This document shows positions 1-8,717 of a DNA stretch of 64,000 nucleotides, piece after piece. The position numbers and the translations under genes are program-made. Position 1 is the first letter of the stretch. Each line of letters opens with the position of its first letter. Origin of the DNA: Paenibacillus sacheonensis (GTDB taxonomy: Bacteria; Bacillota; Bacilli; Paenibacillales; Paenibacillaceae); contig NZ_JAAAMU010000005.1 in NCBI RefSeq assembly GCF_009909195.1, positions 310,001 through 374,000 on the forward strand, written 5' to 3'. Under the pieces are notes generated by a model. That model made no database searches, was not told the origin of the DNA, and saw nothing but the letters and a program-made list of their open reading frames with translations.

Positions 1-29
1 GCTTTCTCGAACCAAAATGCCCATATGAA

Positions 30-56
30 AAGCGAGCTCTCGCTGAGAGCTCGCTT
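30..56 (-). terminator. Intrinsic terminator of glnA
   Basis: A perfect 12-bp inverted repeat (30-41 with 45-56, 3-nt loop) starts 24 bases past the glnA stop. On the minus strand it is followed by a short T run. Confidence 0.75.
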
Positions 57-80
57 GAAAGTGGAACGGATAAGTGCGGA

Positions 81-1505
81 TTAGCAGTCGAAGTAGAGGC
101 TGTATTCGTGCGGATGAACACGGATGGATACAGCTTTCGCTTCTGCGCGTTTCAGAGCTACGAAGTTGTCGATGAAGTCCTGCGTGAATACGCCGCTTTC
201 AGTCAAGAACTCGGAATCAGCTTCCAACGCGTCAAGCGCTTCGTCCAGCGTGCCTGGTACGGAACGGATTTCTTTCTTGTCTTCGTCGGACAGATCGTAG
301 ATGTTTTTGTCGAAAGGACCATAGCCAAGAGCCACTGGATCCAGTTGACGTTTGATGCCGTCCAAACCGGCAAGCAGCATGGCTGCGAAGGCCAGGTAAG
401 GGTTAGCCGTGGAGTCCGGCGTACGGAACTCGATGCGGCAGCCTTTAGGCGTAACGGCAGCGACCGGAATACGGATGGCCGCGGAACGGTTGCCTTTCGA
501 GAATACGAGGTTAACCGGCGCTTCGTAGCCTGGTACCAGACGTTTGAAGGAGTTCGTCGAAGGGTTCGTGATCGCGATCAGCGCCGGAGCGTGATGCAGG
601 ATACCTCCGATGTAGTGCAGAGCCATTTGGCTCAGGTTTGCATAAGCGCCTTTCTCGTAGAACAGCGGGGAATCGCCGTTGAAGATGGAGCTATGCACGT
701 GCATGCCGCTGCCGTTATCGCCGAAAAGCGGTTTAGGCATGAAAGTCGCGACTTTGCCCCATTGGCGGGCAACGTTGTTGATGATGTATTTATATTTCAG
801 CAGGTTATCGGCTGTTTTAGTCAGCGTGTCGAAACGGAAGTTGATTTCCGCTTGGCCGGCCGTAGCTACTTCATGGTGATGACGCTCGACGCGAAGGCCG
901 GATTCTTGCATCACGCGAACCATTTCGCTGCGAATGTCTTGTTGAGCATCGACTGGAGCTACAGGTACATAGCCGCCTTTAACGCCGATTTTGTAGCCGA
1001 GGTTTCCGCCTTCTTCTTTGCGGCCCGTGTTCCAAGCAGCTTCGTCGGAATCAACGGAGTAGTAGGACGTGTTCATTTTGCTTTCGTAGCGAACGTCGTC
1101 GAAAATGAAGAATTCCGATTCAGGCGCGAAGAAAGCAGCCGTGCCGATTCCTGTCGTTTGCAGGTATTCCTCGGCTTTTTGGGCGATGCTGCGCGGATCG
1201 CGCTCATAGCGTTCGCCGTCCGGCGTGTGGATGTTGCACATAATGTTCAATGTCGGGTGATCCGTGAAAGGATCCACGAAGCTGGAATCTGTGTCCGGCA
1301 TCATAACCATGTCGGATTCTTCGATGCCGCGGAAGCCCGCGATCGAGGAGCCGTCAAAAGCTACGCCGTTTACAAACGTATCGGCATCCACTTCCGTGGC
1401 AGGAAGCGTGATGTGGTGCGCGTGGCCGGAAAGATCCACAAAGCGGAAATCGACAAACATGATGTTGTTTTCTTTAATTGTGTTCAAAACATTTTGAACT
1501 GACAT
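81..1505 (-). CDS. glnA: Type I glutamine synthetase (GSI-beta-like)
   Basis: Makes glutamine from glutamate, ammonia and ATP; a cytosolic dodecamer in the family. The N-terminal beta-grasp domain (about 15-100) is followed by the catalytic domain with AFFAPESEFF, the ammonia/metal motif EVATAGQAE, FMPKPLFGDNGSGMH and the ATP-site segment NRSAAIRIP. At 474 aa it is longer than the usual 443-445 aa GSI-alpha enzyme of Firmicutes. It carries the extra segment after FDDVRY and the motif KNIYDL, the equivalent of the Tyr397 adenylylation loop in enterobacterial GSI-beta. ATG start behind GGAGGAAA. A sigma-A-type promoter and a GlnR-type box lie upstream. The terminators on both sides make it monocistronic. 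No glnR lies next to it here. Confidence 0.95.
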   Translation of the reverse strand: MSVQNVLNTIKENNIMFVDFRFVDLSGHAHHITLPATEVDADTFVNGVAFDGSSIAGFRGIEESDMVMMPDTDSSFVDPFTDHPTLNIMCNIHTPDGERYERDPRSIAQKAEEYLQTTGIGTAAFFAPESEFFIFDDVRYESKMNTSYYSVDSDEAAWNTGRKEEGGNLGYKIGVKGGYVPVAPVDAQQDIRSEMVRVMQESGLRVERHHHEVATAGQAEINFRFDTLTKTADNLLKYKYIINNVARQWGKVATFMPKPLFGDNGSGMHVHSSIFNGDSPLFYEKGAYANLSQMALHYIGGILHHAPALIAITNPSTNSFKRLVPGYEAPVNLVFSKGNRSAAIRIPVAAVTPKGCRIEFRTPDSTANPYLAFAAMLLAGLDGIKRQLDPVALGYGPFDKNIYDLSDEDKKEIRSVPGTLDEALDALEADSEFLTESGVFTQDFIDNFVALKRAEAKAVSIRVHPHEYSLYFDC

Positions 1506-1584
1506 TAGGTATTTCCTCCATTTCCGAACATTTGCGATGTGTAGGACAATAATTGTTCAACTTCTGCACTGAAACTATGTCGTT

Positions 1585-1614
1585 ATTATAGAATTAAGGG
1601 TCAAATCTCGTCAA
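1585..1614 (-). promoter_or_regulatory. Sigma-A-type promoter of glnA
   Basis: On the minus strand, -35 TTGACG (1609-1614) and -10 TATAAT (1585-1590) are separated by 18 bp. Transcription would start near 1578, leaving a leader of about 70 nt. Confidence 0.7.
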
Positions 1615-1643
1615 TAGCTATGTAAGGTATTTTTTGACCTCTT

Positions 1644-1660
1644 TGTCAGCTAACTTCACA
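1644..1660 (-). promoter_or_regulatory. GlnR/TnrA-type operator upstream of glnA
   Basis: TGTCAGCTAACTTCACA matches the GlnR/TnrA consensus TGT-N-A-N7-T-N-ACA at every fixed position. Its centre is about 73 bp upstream of the predicted start. A degenerate half-site (TGTAA, 1621-1625) lies closer to the promoter. The match is seen directly; the regulator's identity is inferred. Confidence 0.7.
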
Positions 1661-1698
1661 TAATTTTCAATTTCGAAATAGTCAAGGAATTCGCGCAA

Positions 1699-1738
1699 AA
1701 TAAAAACCGAAGCGCCCTGTCCCGAGGGCGGCTTCGGT
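1699..1738 (-). terminator. Intrinsic terminator of aroF
   Basis: Stem ACCGAAGC-GCCCT paired with AGGGC-G-GCTTCGGT (1706-1738). On the minus strand it is followed by TTTTTATTTTG. Confidence 0.8.
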
Positions 1739-1774
1739 CTGTGCAAATGCGATAACGGTGCCGCTTGGCGGCGA

Positions 1775-2836
1775 TTACTTGATCCAGTTCGCGAAGTATT
1801 CCGCGGGCTCCTTCGGCGTATCGAACCGCTTACCCACAAGGTTCCCCAGCTGTTCCAGTTCTTTCAGCAGCTTCGCGAATTGATCCGGGAAGAGCGATTG
1901 AACGCCGTCCCCCGTCATCGAGTTGTCCGGGTCGGTATGCATCTCGATAATGAGTCCGTTCGCTCCCGCCGCGACCGATGCCTTGGACATCGGCTCTACC
2001 AATTCGCGCCGGCCCGTGCCGTGGCTCGGATCCGAGATGACCGGCAGATGGCTGAGTCCTTGCAGGACAGGAATCGCGGCGAGATCGAGCGTGTTGCGGG
2101 TGTAAGACTCGAATGTTCGGATTCCGCGCTCGCAGAGCATAACGTTCGGATTTCCGCCCGCCAGGATATATTCAGCCGCATTGAGTAATTCGTCATAGGT
2201 TGCGCTGAAGCCGCGCTTCAGCAGTACCGGCGTTTTTACCGTTCCGAGCTTCCGCAGCAAGTCGAAATTTTGCATATTGCGCGTGCCGACTTGCAGAATA
2301 TCGGCGTATTCGCAGCAGACATCCACATATTCCGGCGTCATGACTTCCGTAATCGTAAGCAGGCCGTGCTTCTTGCCCGCTTCCGCCATCATCGCCAAGC
2401 CTTCCACGCCGACCCCTTGGAAGCTGTATGGGCCCGTGCGCGGCTTGAAAGCCCCGCCCCGAAGCACCTGTCCGCCGGCTGCCTTGACCAGCCTTGCGAT
2501 CTCGTCGATCTGCTCCGGCGTTTCGACGGCGCAAGGTCCGCCCATGATCGTGAGATTATCGCCGCCGATTCGGACGCCTTTGATTTCAATGATCGTATCG
2601 TCGGGATGGAAGTCGCGGCTTGCGAGCTTATAGGACTTCGATATTTTGATGACGTTCTCTACGCCTTTCATTTGACGCAGGTGCTCGGCGAGCGTTGGCT
2701 CCGCTTTACCGATAATGCCGATTACCGTACGATCCGTTCCGCGCGAGACATGCGCCTGCACGCCCGCTCTCTCGATATGCTGAACGATCTCCAAGATACG
2801 CTCTTCCGGTTCGTTGTTCTTCGTAATGACGATCAT
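1775..2836 (-). CDS. aroF: 3-deoxy-7-phosphoheptulonate synthase (type I-beta)
   Basis: First step of the shikimate pathway: condenses phosphoenolpyruvate with erythrose 4-phosphate. Residues 1-70 look like the ferredoxin-like regulatory domain typical of the Thermotoga-type enzyme. The (beta/alpha)8 catalytic domain follows with GPCAVE, LRGGAFKPRTGPYSF, QVGTRNMQN, LLKRG, SDPSHGTGRR and IIEMH. This differs from the Bacillus subtilis enzyme, which carries an N-terminal chorismate mutase domain. 353 aa is full length. ATG start behind GAGGGAG. Flanking terminators suggest a single-gene unit. Confidence 0.93.
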   Translation of the reverse strand: MIVITKNNEPEERILEIVQHIERAGVQAHVSRGTDRTVIGIIGKAEPTLAEHLRQMKGVENVIKISKSYKLASRDFHPDDTIIEIKGVRIGGDNLTIMGGPCAVETPEQIDEIARLVKAAGGQVLRGGAFKPRTGPYSFQGVGVEGLAMMAEAGKKHGLLTITEVMTPEYVDVCCEYADILQVGTRNMQNFDLLRKLGTVKTPVLLKRGFSATYDELLNAAEYILAGGNPNVMLCERGIRTFESYTRNTLDLAAIPVLQGLSHLPVISDPSHGTGRRELVEPMSKASVAAGANGLIIEMHTDPDNSMTGDGVQSLFPDQFAKLLKELEQLGNLVGKRFDTPKEPAEYFANWIK

Positions 2837-2938
2837 AGAATAACTCCCTCTCTATCACGCTTAGACGCGTGTTCGCTTTTAAGCTTCGACGCTTTGTGGC
2901 TTTTATGCTTTTAATCGCTAAAGTAAATATAAATGAAA

Positions 2939-2964
2939 AAACCGGTTCCGTCAAGAACCGGTTT
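2939..2964 (-). terminator. Intrinsic terminator of the ispH-DUF2062 unit
   Basis: AACCGGTTC pairs with GAACCGGTT around a short loop, followed on the minus strand by TTTTTTCATTT. Confidence 0.75.
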
Positions 2965-2985
2965 CCGCTATTTTTACGTCTATTA

Positions 2986-3492
2986 CTATGACGCCGGCTT
3001 CGCTTCCAGAGCCAGGCGGCGCTGCTTGCGCTTCTCTTTGCGTTTATCCGCCATGTATTTGATAAGGAACCGCACCGGGAAATAGAATATGGCGCCCAGC
3101 AGGAGACCGTCTATAACCCCGCCGACGATGAGCTTCAAATTCACGAGCAGCGCATGATTCAGCCAGTGCGGCAGAAACGGAATGTCTACCTGCATATGAT
3201 TCGGCAGCACCGCGCCGCCCACCATGCTGTTCACGAAGGCCACCGGAATGAAAATGACTTTCCCGAAAACGAAGCCGACCAAGGCGCCGGCCAGACTTGC
3301 CCCCATCCAATAAATAAGAGGGAAAATAAGGAAGAACGCTAACCCGTAGGTAGGGAGCGTGAACATTTCCACGAAGATGCCGATTGAGAATCCAAGGGCC
3401 ACAATGGCCGGACCGCCCGGGGCCCGCATCAACTGCGTATATTTATATTTCAGCCAACGTTTAATCGAGCGCTTTTTTCTCGGTGAGGACAT
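2986..3492 (-). CDS. DUF2062 membrane protein
   Basis: A 168-aa integral membrane protein with basic N- and C-terminal tails. The N-terminal pattern of a basic helix, then GGPAIVALGFSIGIFVEM, is that of DUF2062 proteins, whose function is not established. Three or four hydrophobic segments are visible at about 25-60, 65-90 and 110-140. It lies 20 bp downstream of ispH on the same strand and is probably co-transcribed. No catalytic motif is visible. Confidence 0.75.
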   Translation of the reverse strand: MSSPRKKRSIKRWLKYKYTQLMRAPGGPAIVALGFSIGIFVEMFTLPTYGLAFFLIFPLIYWMGASLAGALVGFVFGKVIFIPVAFVNSMVGGAVLPNHMQVDIPFLPHWLNHALLVNLKLIVGGVIDGLLLGAIFYFPVRFLIKYMADKRKEKRKQRRLALEAKPAS

Positions 3493-3512
3493 TGGGCCTG
3501 CGCTCCTTTCAC

Positions 3513-4463
3513 TTACTGAACCGATTTCACGCGTATGGCCGGAAGCAATCTATCCATGTTGACCGTGCGGCGAATCTCCCAGGTCTCTGGTTTGTCGTTA
3601 TCGTACTGCTCTAAATATGCGATGACTTCTTTCGTCAGCGGCGTCGGCGTCGAAGCGCCCGAAGTGACGGCCACCCGCGTCTTGCCGATCAGCCACCCGC
3701 GGTCGATCTCGGAAACGTCCGAAATCCGGTAGGCGGGTACGCCCGCGATCTCTTCCGACACTTGCGCCAAACGGTTGGAATTGTTGCTTCGCGGATCGCC
3801 GACGACGATGCACAGCTCCGCTTGACCCGCCTGCTCGGCCACCGCTTCCTGCCTAACCTGCGTCGCCAGGCAAATTTCGTTGTGGATCTCCGCTGCCGGG
3901 AATGCCTCCAGCAGCTTGCTGATCAGATGGCGGATGTCCCATTGCGACATCGTCGTCTGATTCGTGATGATAATGCGGTCGTTTTGAATGGCCAACGCGT
4001 CGATATCCGATTCGCGTTCAATCAGGTGAACGTGTTGCGGCGCGACCCCGATCGCCCCTTCGGGCTCCGGATGGCCTTTCTTGCCGATGTAAATGACCTC
4101 ATAGCCGTCCGCGGTCCGCTCGCGAATGAGATCATGCGTCTTCGTCACGTCGGGGCAAGTCGCATCCACGACGGTGAGCCCGCGTTCCTTCGCGCGTTTA
4201 CGGACTTCGGGAGAGACGCCGTGGGCCGTGAATATAACGGTCCCGGTCGTGATCTGCTCCAAAATTTCCAGCCGGTTCTCGCCGTCGAGCGTAATGACGC
4301 CTTCCTGCTTGAACGCTTCAGTCACATGACTATTATGGACGATCATGCCCAAAATATAGATCGGCCTCGGCAAATCCAAGTTGCGGGCCGTTTGCAAAGC
4401 CAATACCATGGCATCTACGACACCGTAGCAATAACCGCGTGGAGAAATTTTTACAATTTCCAT
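3513..4463 (-). CDS. ispH: 4-hydroxy-3-methylbut-2-enyl diphosphate reductase
   Basis: Last step of the MEP isoprenoid pathway: reduces HMBPP to IPP and DMAPP with a [4Fe-4S] cluster. The three cluster cysteines sit in GYCYGV (Cys12), [11 protein letters not shown] (about Cys98) and [20 protein letters not shown] (proton-donor Glu), TNQTTMS and the SNNSNRL substrate motif are all present. 316 aa is full length. ATG start behind GGTGAG. A -10-like TATAAT (4533-4538) lies about 70 bp upstream. It heads a two-gene unit with the DUF2062 gene. Confidence 0.95.
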   Translation of the reverse strand: MEIVKISPRGYCYGVVDAMVLALQTARNLDLPRPIYILGMIVHNSHVTEAFKQEGVITLDGENRLEILEQITTGTVIFTAHGVSPEVRKRAKERGLTVVDATCPDVTKTHDLIRERTADGYEVIYIGKKGHPEPEGAIGVAPQHVHLIERESDIDALAIQNDRIIITNQTTMSQWDIRHLISKLLEAFPAAEIHNEICLATQVRQEAVAEQAGQAELCIVVGDPRSNNSNRLAQVSEEIAGVPAYRISDVSEIDRGWLIGKTRVAVTSGASTPTPLTKEVIAYLEQYDNDKPETWEIRRTVNMDRLLPAIRVKSVQ

Positions 4464-4533
4464 CGAAAATGCTCACCTGCTTTCCTGCTTACCCCATCCG
4501 AAAATGACAGGGCCAAAATGCCCAGTTCTATTA

Positions 4534-6036
4534 TTATACTTCATTCGCACTGCCGAGGAAAGCAATCGGAAGCCATACGGTAAATGTCGTCCCTTCGCCT
4601 TCGCGCGTCGATACTTCGACAGAGCCGCCATGCTCGTCGATGATCCATTTGGCGATCGACAGCCCGAGTCCGGTGCCGCTCGTCTCGCCTCTTGATTCAT
4701 CCGCCCGATAGAAGCGCTCGAATATATGGGGCACTTCCTTGTTGTTCATCCCGATCCCCGTATCCTTAATGATGATGCCGGCTTGATCCTGCGACCTTGC
4801 CGCCCGCATCTCCACATAACCGCTCGGCGTATACTTGAATGCATTCTCAACGAAGATGAACAGCAGCTGACGCAAAAAATCGGCGTGCGCATTTACTTGT
4901 ACGTTTTCGATGGCGCTTAGGTTCCCGATTTTCCAATCCGCATTTCTAGGAAGCAGCTGCGCCCTGCGCGCCACGTCCTCGACAAGCGGAAGCAGCGGCT
5001 GCGTCGTCTTCTCCATCTCGTAGCCGGCATCCGCCCGGGCCAGCGCCAGCAGATCGTTCACGAGGTTCGACATCCGCTTGGCTTCGCCCGCGATATCGTG
5101 CATCGCTTCCCGCGTCATCGTCATCCGATTCTGGTCGCTTTGGGACGTATAGCCGTCGCGGGATAAGCCGGAATCGTCCAGACCGCTCGCGCCTGCGGCT
5201 CCGGCCTCAAGCATGGGCGGCCACATCCGCTCCAGCAGCTCGATATTGCCCCGAATCGTCGTGAGCGGCGTTCGCAGCTCATGGGAAGCGTCGGACACGA
5301 ACCTCCGCTGCGCTTTGTACGCATCGTCCAGTTCGTTGTAGGTCGTCTCGATGCGCCCGAGCATGCCGTTCAGCGTATCCGTCAGGCGGCCGATTTCGTC
5401 ATTCGGGCCCGCGATCGGAATTCGCATGCTGAGATCGGATTCGTTCTGAATGCTCTTGGCAGCCCGAATCACGTTCTCGATCGGCCGCAATGACTTGCGC
5501 GCCAAGAAAAGCCCGATCGTAAAGGCGATCACGATAACGCCGAAGGAAGCGAAGATCAGAATGGTCCGCAGATTCTTCATGTAATTGTCGATCGGACTCG
5601 TAAACACGGCAATCTGAAGAAGACCGACGATCTGATTGTTTTGCTTCAGCCGCAGCGGCTGCTGGTAAGCCAAAAATTCATATTGATCCAGCTTCAGCGT
5701 GACATAGCCTTCTTTGATGTTTTGATTCGGATCGGGAACCGCGAATTGTTTATTCGCGCGCTTCAGATTATCGGATTTGGCTACATCTCCGTTCGTGTAG
5801 TTCTTTACTTGGATGTACACGTTGCTTTCGAACTGATTATCGAAATCGAGATTAAGTCCATTGAAATAGTTCAGGGAAGATACGATTCGCATCTGCCGGA
5901 GCTGGTCCTGAATCTCCGTCTTTACGTCCCGGTACGAATTATAGTTGACGAACAGATAGATGGAGAGGCTGAAAATGCACAACGTCACGGTCAGCAGCGC
6001 GGAGTACCAAAGGGTTAGTCGAAGCCGGATCGACAT
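4534..6036 (-). CDS. Membrane sensor histidine kinase (HAMP-HisKA-HATPase)
   Basis: Two membrane segments (about 8-30 and 157-178) enclose a sensor loop of about 125 residues. A HAMP linker (about 180-232) follows, then the dimerisation domain with SDASHELRTPLTT (phospho-acceptor His252) and an ATPase domain with FVENAFKYTP (N box), DTGIGM (G1) and GTGLGLSIAKWI (G2). A low-complexity Ala/Gly/Ser/Asp-rich loop of about 40 residues is inserted inside the HisKA hairpin after ELLERMW. The response regulator gene ends 4 bp upstream, so the two are co-translated partners. The signal cannot be read from sequence. Confidence 0.9.
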   Translation of the reverse strand: MSIRLRLTLWYSALLTVTLCIFSLSIYLFVNYNSYRDVKTEIQDQLRQMRIVSSLNYFNGLNLDFDNQFESNVYIQVKNYTNGDVAKSDNLKRANKQFAVPDPNQNIKEGYVTLKLDQYEFLAYQQPLRLKQNNQIVGLLQIAVFTSPIDNYMKNLRTILIFASFGVIVIAFTIGLFLARKSLRPIENVIRAAKSIQNESDLSMRIPIAGPNDEIGRLTDTLNGMLGRIETTYNELDDAYKAQRRFVSDASHELRTPLTTIRGNIELLERMWPPMLEAGAAGASGLDDSGLSRDGYTSQSDQNRMTMTREAMHDIAGEAKRMSNLVNDLLALARADAGYEMEKTTQPLLPLVEDVARRAQLLPRNADWKIGNLSAIENVQVNAHADFLRQLLFIFVENAFKYTPSGYVEMRAARSQDQAGIIIKDTGIGMNNKEVPHIFERFYRADESRGETSGTGLGLSIAKWIIDEHGGSVEVSTREGEGTTFTVWLPIAFLGSANEV

Positions 6037-6040
6037 CGGG

Positions 6041-6733
6041 TCAGCCCCCTTCGCCCCGGAGCACGTAGCCCGTACCGCGCACGGTTTGAATGAGCCGCGA
6101 ACCCGAGCCGTCCTCCGTCTTCTGGCGGAGCATCGCGATGTACACTTCGAGCACGTTAGACTCGCCGCTGTAATCGAAGCCCCAGATTTTGTCCATGATG
6201 GAATCGCGCGTCAGCACGCGGCGCGGATTCTGCATCAGCAGTTGCAGCAGATCGAACTCCTTGGCCGTCAGATCGATTCGGCGCCCGCTGCGGATCGCTT
6301 CCCTGGAATCCAAGTCCAGCGTCAAATCCTCGAACTGCAGACGGCTCGAGCTTTCCTCCAGCTTATCCGGCTTGCGGCGAAGCAGCGCCCTGACGCGGGC
6401 AAGCAGCTCTTCGAGCGCGAACGGCTTCACCAAATAATCGTCGGCTCCGAGATCGAGCCCGCGAACGCGGTCCTGGATATCGTCCTTCGCGGTGAGCATC
6501 AGAATCGGAACGGAGCTGCCGCCTTCCCGTACGCGCCGGCACACTTCCCAGCCGTCCACCTGCGGCATCATCACGTCCAGGATCAGCAGATTCGGATCGC
6601 TGGCCAGCATTTGCTTCAAGCCTTCGATGCCGTTATTCGCGGTCGTTACCTCGTAGCCTTCGAATGCGAGGCTTCGCCGGAGCAAGGAGGTGATTTTCTC
6701 GTCGTCATCCACTACTAATATATGCGGTCTCAT
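6041..6733 (-). CDS. OmpR-family response regulator
   Basis: Receiver domain (1-115) with acidic pocket DDDE, phospho-acceptor Asp53 in LILDVMMP, LTAKDD and the switch lysine in DDYLVKPF. A winged-helix DNA-binding domain (about 130-228) follows, with RRVLTRDSIMDKIWG and VEVYIAMLRQKTE-like recognition segments. 230 aa is standard. It forms one unit with the downstream kinase. The htrA gene lies just upstream on the same strand, separated by a terminator and a -10-like TATAAT (6782-6787), so an envelope or secretion stress role is plausible but inferred. Confidence 0.92.
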   Translation of the reverse strand: MRPHILVVDDDEKITSLLRRSLAFEGYEVTTANNGIEGLKQMLASDPNLLILDVMMPQVDGWEVCRRVREGGSSVPILMLTAKDDIQDRVRGLDLGADDYLVKPFALEELLARVRALLRRKPDKLEESSSRLQFEDLTLDLDSREAIRSGRRIDLTAKEFDLLQLLMQNPRRVLTRDSIMDKIWGFDYSGESNVLEVYIAMLRQKTEDGSGSRLIQTVRGTGYVLRGEGG

Positions 6734-6839
6734 GGCTTACCCCCAACGTCTAATGTCTCCCATTGCAAAAAAACTGCCTTCATTATAGCGCAAACCATTT
6801 CCGGCACGAAACCATTTCGCCCGCAAAATCCCAAATAAA

Positions 6840-6876
6840 GGGGCGCAAGATCAGCCGTCAAGCTGCCCTGCGCCCC
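6840..6876 (-). terminator. Intrinsic terminator of htrA
   Basis: GGGGCGCA (6840-6847) pairs with TGCGCCCC (6869-6876), with an inner CAGC/GCTG pairing. The minus strand continues with CTTTATTTG. Confidence 0.65.
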
Positions 6877-6908
6877 ATGGGAGCGAATATCATTCGTTCG
6901 TTCGAGCG

Positions 6909-8537
6909 TTACTGCTGCTGCGTCGCAAAATCGTTCTTGTTGCCGATCGTCACTTTCAAATCCATCTTCTGCCCGTTACGGATAATGTTCAGCGTGGCGA
7001 CATCGCCGACTTTCTTCTTCTGAATGGTCGCAATCAGATCCTCGCGGTTATATTTCTTGCCGTCGATGCCGGAAATGACGTCGTATTGTCTCAGGTCCGC
7101 CATATAGGCAGGCGATTTGTACATGATATCCGATACGACCGAACCGTCCGTGCTGTTCAGGCCGAGTTCTTTGGCAAGCGGTTCGGTGATTTCGGCCAGC
7201 GTCGCGCCAATAAACGGTACCGGCGCTTTCGGGATTTCCTTGTTCGATTTCAAGTTCTCGAGCACTTCGGTGATCGTGCTGGTCGGAATCGCGAATCCGA
7301 TGCCCTGCGCCTGCGAGCTGACGGCCGTATTGATGCCGATGACTTCGCCGTTCAGGTTCAGCAGCGGTCCGCCCGAGTTGCCCGGGTTAATCGAAGCGTC
7401 CGTTTGCAGCAAATGCTGGTACTGGCGCGTGCCTTCGGAATCCGGAATCGTAATCGGACGTTCCTTCGAGCTCAGTACGCCGACGGTGACCGTGTGGTCG
7501 AATCCGTACGGATTGCCGATCGCGACGACCCAGTCGCCGATATTGATTTTGTCCGAGCTGCCGATCGGAAGCGTCGGGAATGCTTTCGTGTTCTCTACTT
7601 TAAGTACGGCCAAATCGAGATTATAGTCGGAGCCGAGCTTCTTCGCCACGAACGGCTTGCTGTAGCCTTGAACGGTGACTTGAATCTCGTCCGCATCCGC
7701 CACGACGTGCTGGTTCGTCAGAATGTAGCCCGTCGAATCGAAGAAGAATCCGGTACCGATACCTTCCGGCGTCAATTCCCCGGAGCCTTGGCCGCCTTGG
7801 CTGCCATCGTCCCGTCCGCCGTTTCCTTGGCCTCGGCCTTGATCGCCGGAGCCGTCATCGCCGAAGAATTGGCTGAAGAAGTCGTCCATGCTGCCTTGCT
7901 GGCCGCCCGATTGCTGCTGCTTGGTGAAGGTCTCGATCTTCACGACCGCAGGGCTTGCTTTCTCGAACAGCTGCGCGATGTTGTTAGGTCTGACCACGTC
8001 GGCCGCCGTCGAGACGCTTCCGTTGTCCCCCGCGCTGCCTACCGCCGGGTCCGCGGTATTGGACTGCTGCACGAGCGCCTGCTCCGACGTGAACCAATTC
8101 TCGCGATCGGATACGTACATCAGCGATCCGACGGCAATCACGCCGACCAGGAAGGAGGCGAACATCGCCTTGAACGGCGAGCGGCGTTTTTCTTTGGGCT
8201 GCCAGCCGCCGCGGGCCGATTGCGAAGGAGCGAAGGACCGCAGCTGCGTCGGCGGCGTAACTTCTACCGCGCTAGGCTGTGCGTTTGACGGCGCATCCAG
8301 TCCTTGCTGCCGAGATTCGGATGCGGCGCGGGGGCCGTAACCGTCCTGCTCGGCTGCCTCTTCGGAGCCTGGCTTGAAAGGTCCGTAAGAATAGTAGTAA
8401 GAAGATTTGCCTGTCTCGGCGTCTTCCGGTTTGGCGTCGTGCGCTTTATGGGTGGAATCGCCGCTCTCGTCACCGTTTCCGCTGTTCGTCGGTTTGAAGA
8501 AATCGTCGAAATCGTTTTTTTTGTTTTGGTCGTCCAT
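6909..8537 (-). CDS. htrA: HtrA/DegP-type membrane-anchored serine protease
   Basis: Extracytoplasmic quality-control protease. Order: a cytoplasmic acidic, low-complexity N-terminus (1-115); one membrane segment (about 121-141); a trypsin-like domain with His277 (TNQHVVAD), Asp308 (YNLDLAVLK) and Ser388 (NPGNSGGP); a C-terminal PDZ domain (about 435-530). A Gly/Gln/Asp-rich loop of about 45 residues sits just before the catalytic fold. At 542 aa it is longer than Bacillus HtrA (about 450), mainly through the tail and loop. ATG start behind AAGGAGGAG. In Bacillus the CssRS system controls htrA; the kinase/regulator pair next door invites the same idea here. Confidence 0.93.
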   Translation of the reverse strand: MDDQNKKNDFDDFFKPTNSGNGDESGDSTHKAHDAKPEDAETGKSSYYYSYGPFKPGSEEAAEQDGYGPRAASESRQQGLDAPSNAQPSAVEVTPPTQLRSFAPSQSARGGWQPKEKRRSPFKAMFASFLVGVIAVGSLMYVSDRENWFTSEQALVQQSNTADPAVGSAGDNGSVSTAADVVRPNNIAQLFEKASPAVVKIETFTKQQQSGGQQGSMDDFFSQFFGDDGSGDQGRGQGNGGRDDGSQGGQGSGELTPEGIGTGFFFDSTGYILTNQHVVADADEIQVTVQGYSKPFVAKKLGSDYNLDLAVLKVENTKAFPTLPIGSSDKINIGDWVVAIGNPYGFDHTVTVGVLSSKERPITIPDSEGTRQYQHLLQTDASINPGNSGGPLLNLNGEVIGINTAVSSQAQGIGFAIPTSTITEVLENLKSNKEIPKAPVPFIGATLAEITEPLAKELGLNSTDGSVVSDIMYKSPAYMADLRQYDVISGIDGKKYNREDLIATIQKKKVGDVATLNIIRNGQKMDLKVTIGNKNDFATQQQ

Positions 8538-8654
8538 TGTTTAACTCCTCCTTGGAATTCCCATGATAAGCTGCTTACATTTGTTTCGTTGCTGTTCTAT
8601 AGTTCTATCTTGCACAATCTACCTTAAATCAAACTTAAAATTGTTATAATGCCA

Positions 8655-8696
8655 AATAAAAAAACCGGGCAGCCGTATAAATCAGCATTACCCGGT
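8655..8696 (-). terminator. Intrinsic terminator of the YugN-like gene
   Basis: ACCGGG (8664-8669) pairs with CCCGGT (8691-8696). The minus strand continues with a run of seven T residues. Confidence 0.7.
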
Positions 8697-8717
8697 ATTG
8701 CGGTCCTTCTATCAACT

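Noticed and set aside
108-1502. Long open frame opposite glnA
   Set aside because: Exact shadow of a well-supported gene; Arg/Val/Phe-rich translation without family similarity and no ribosome site.
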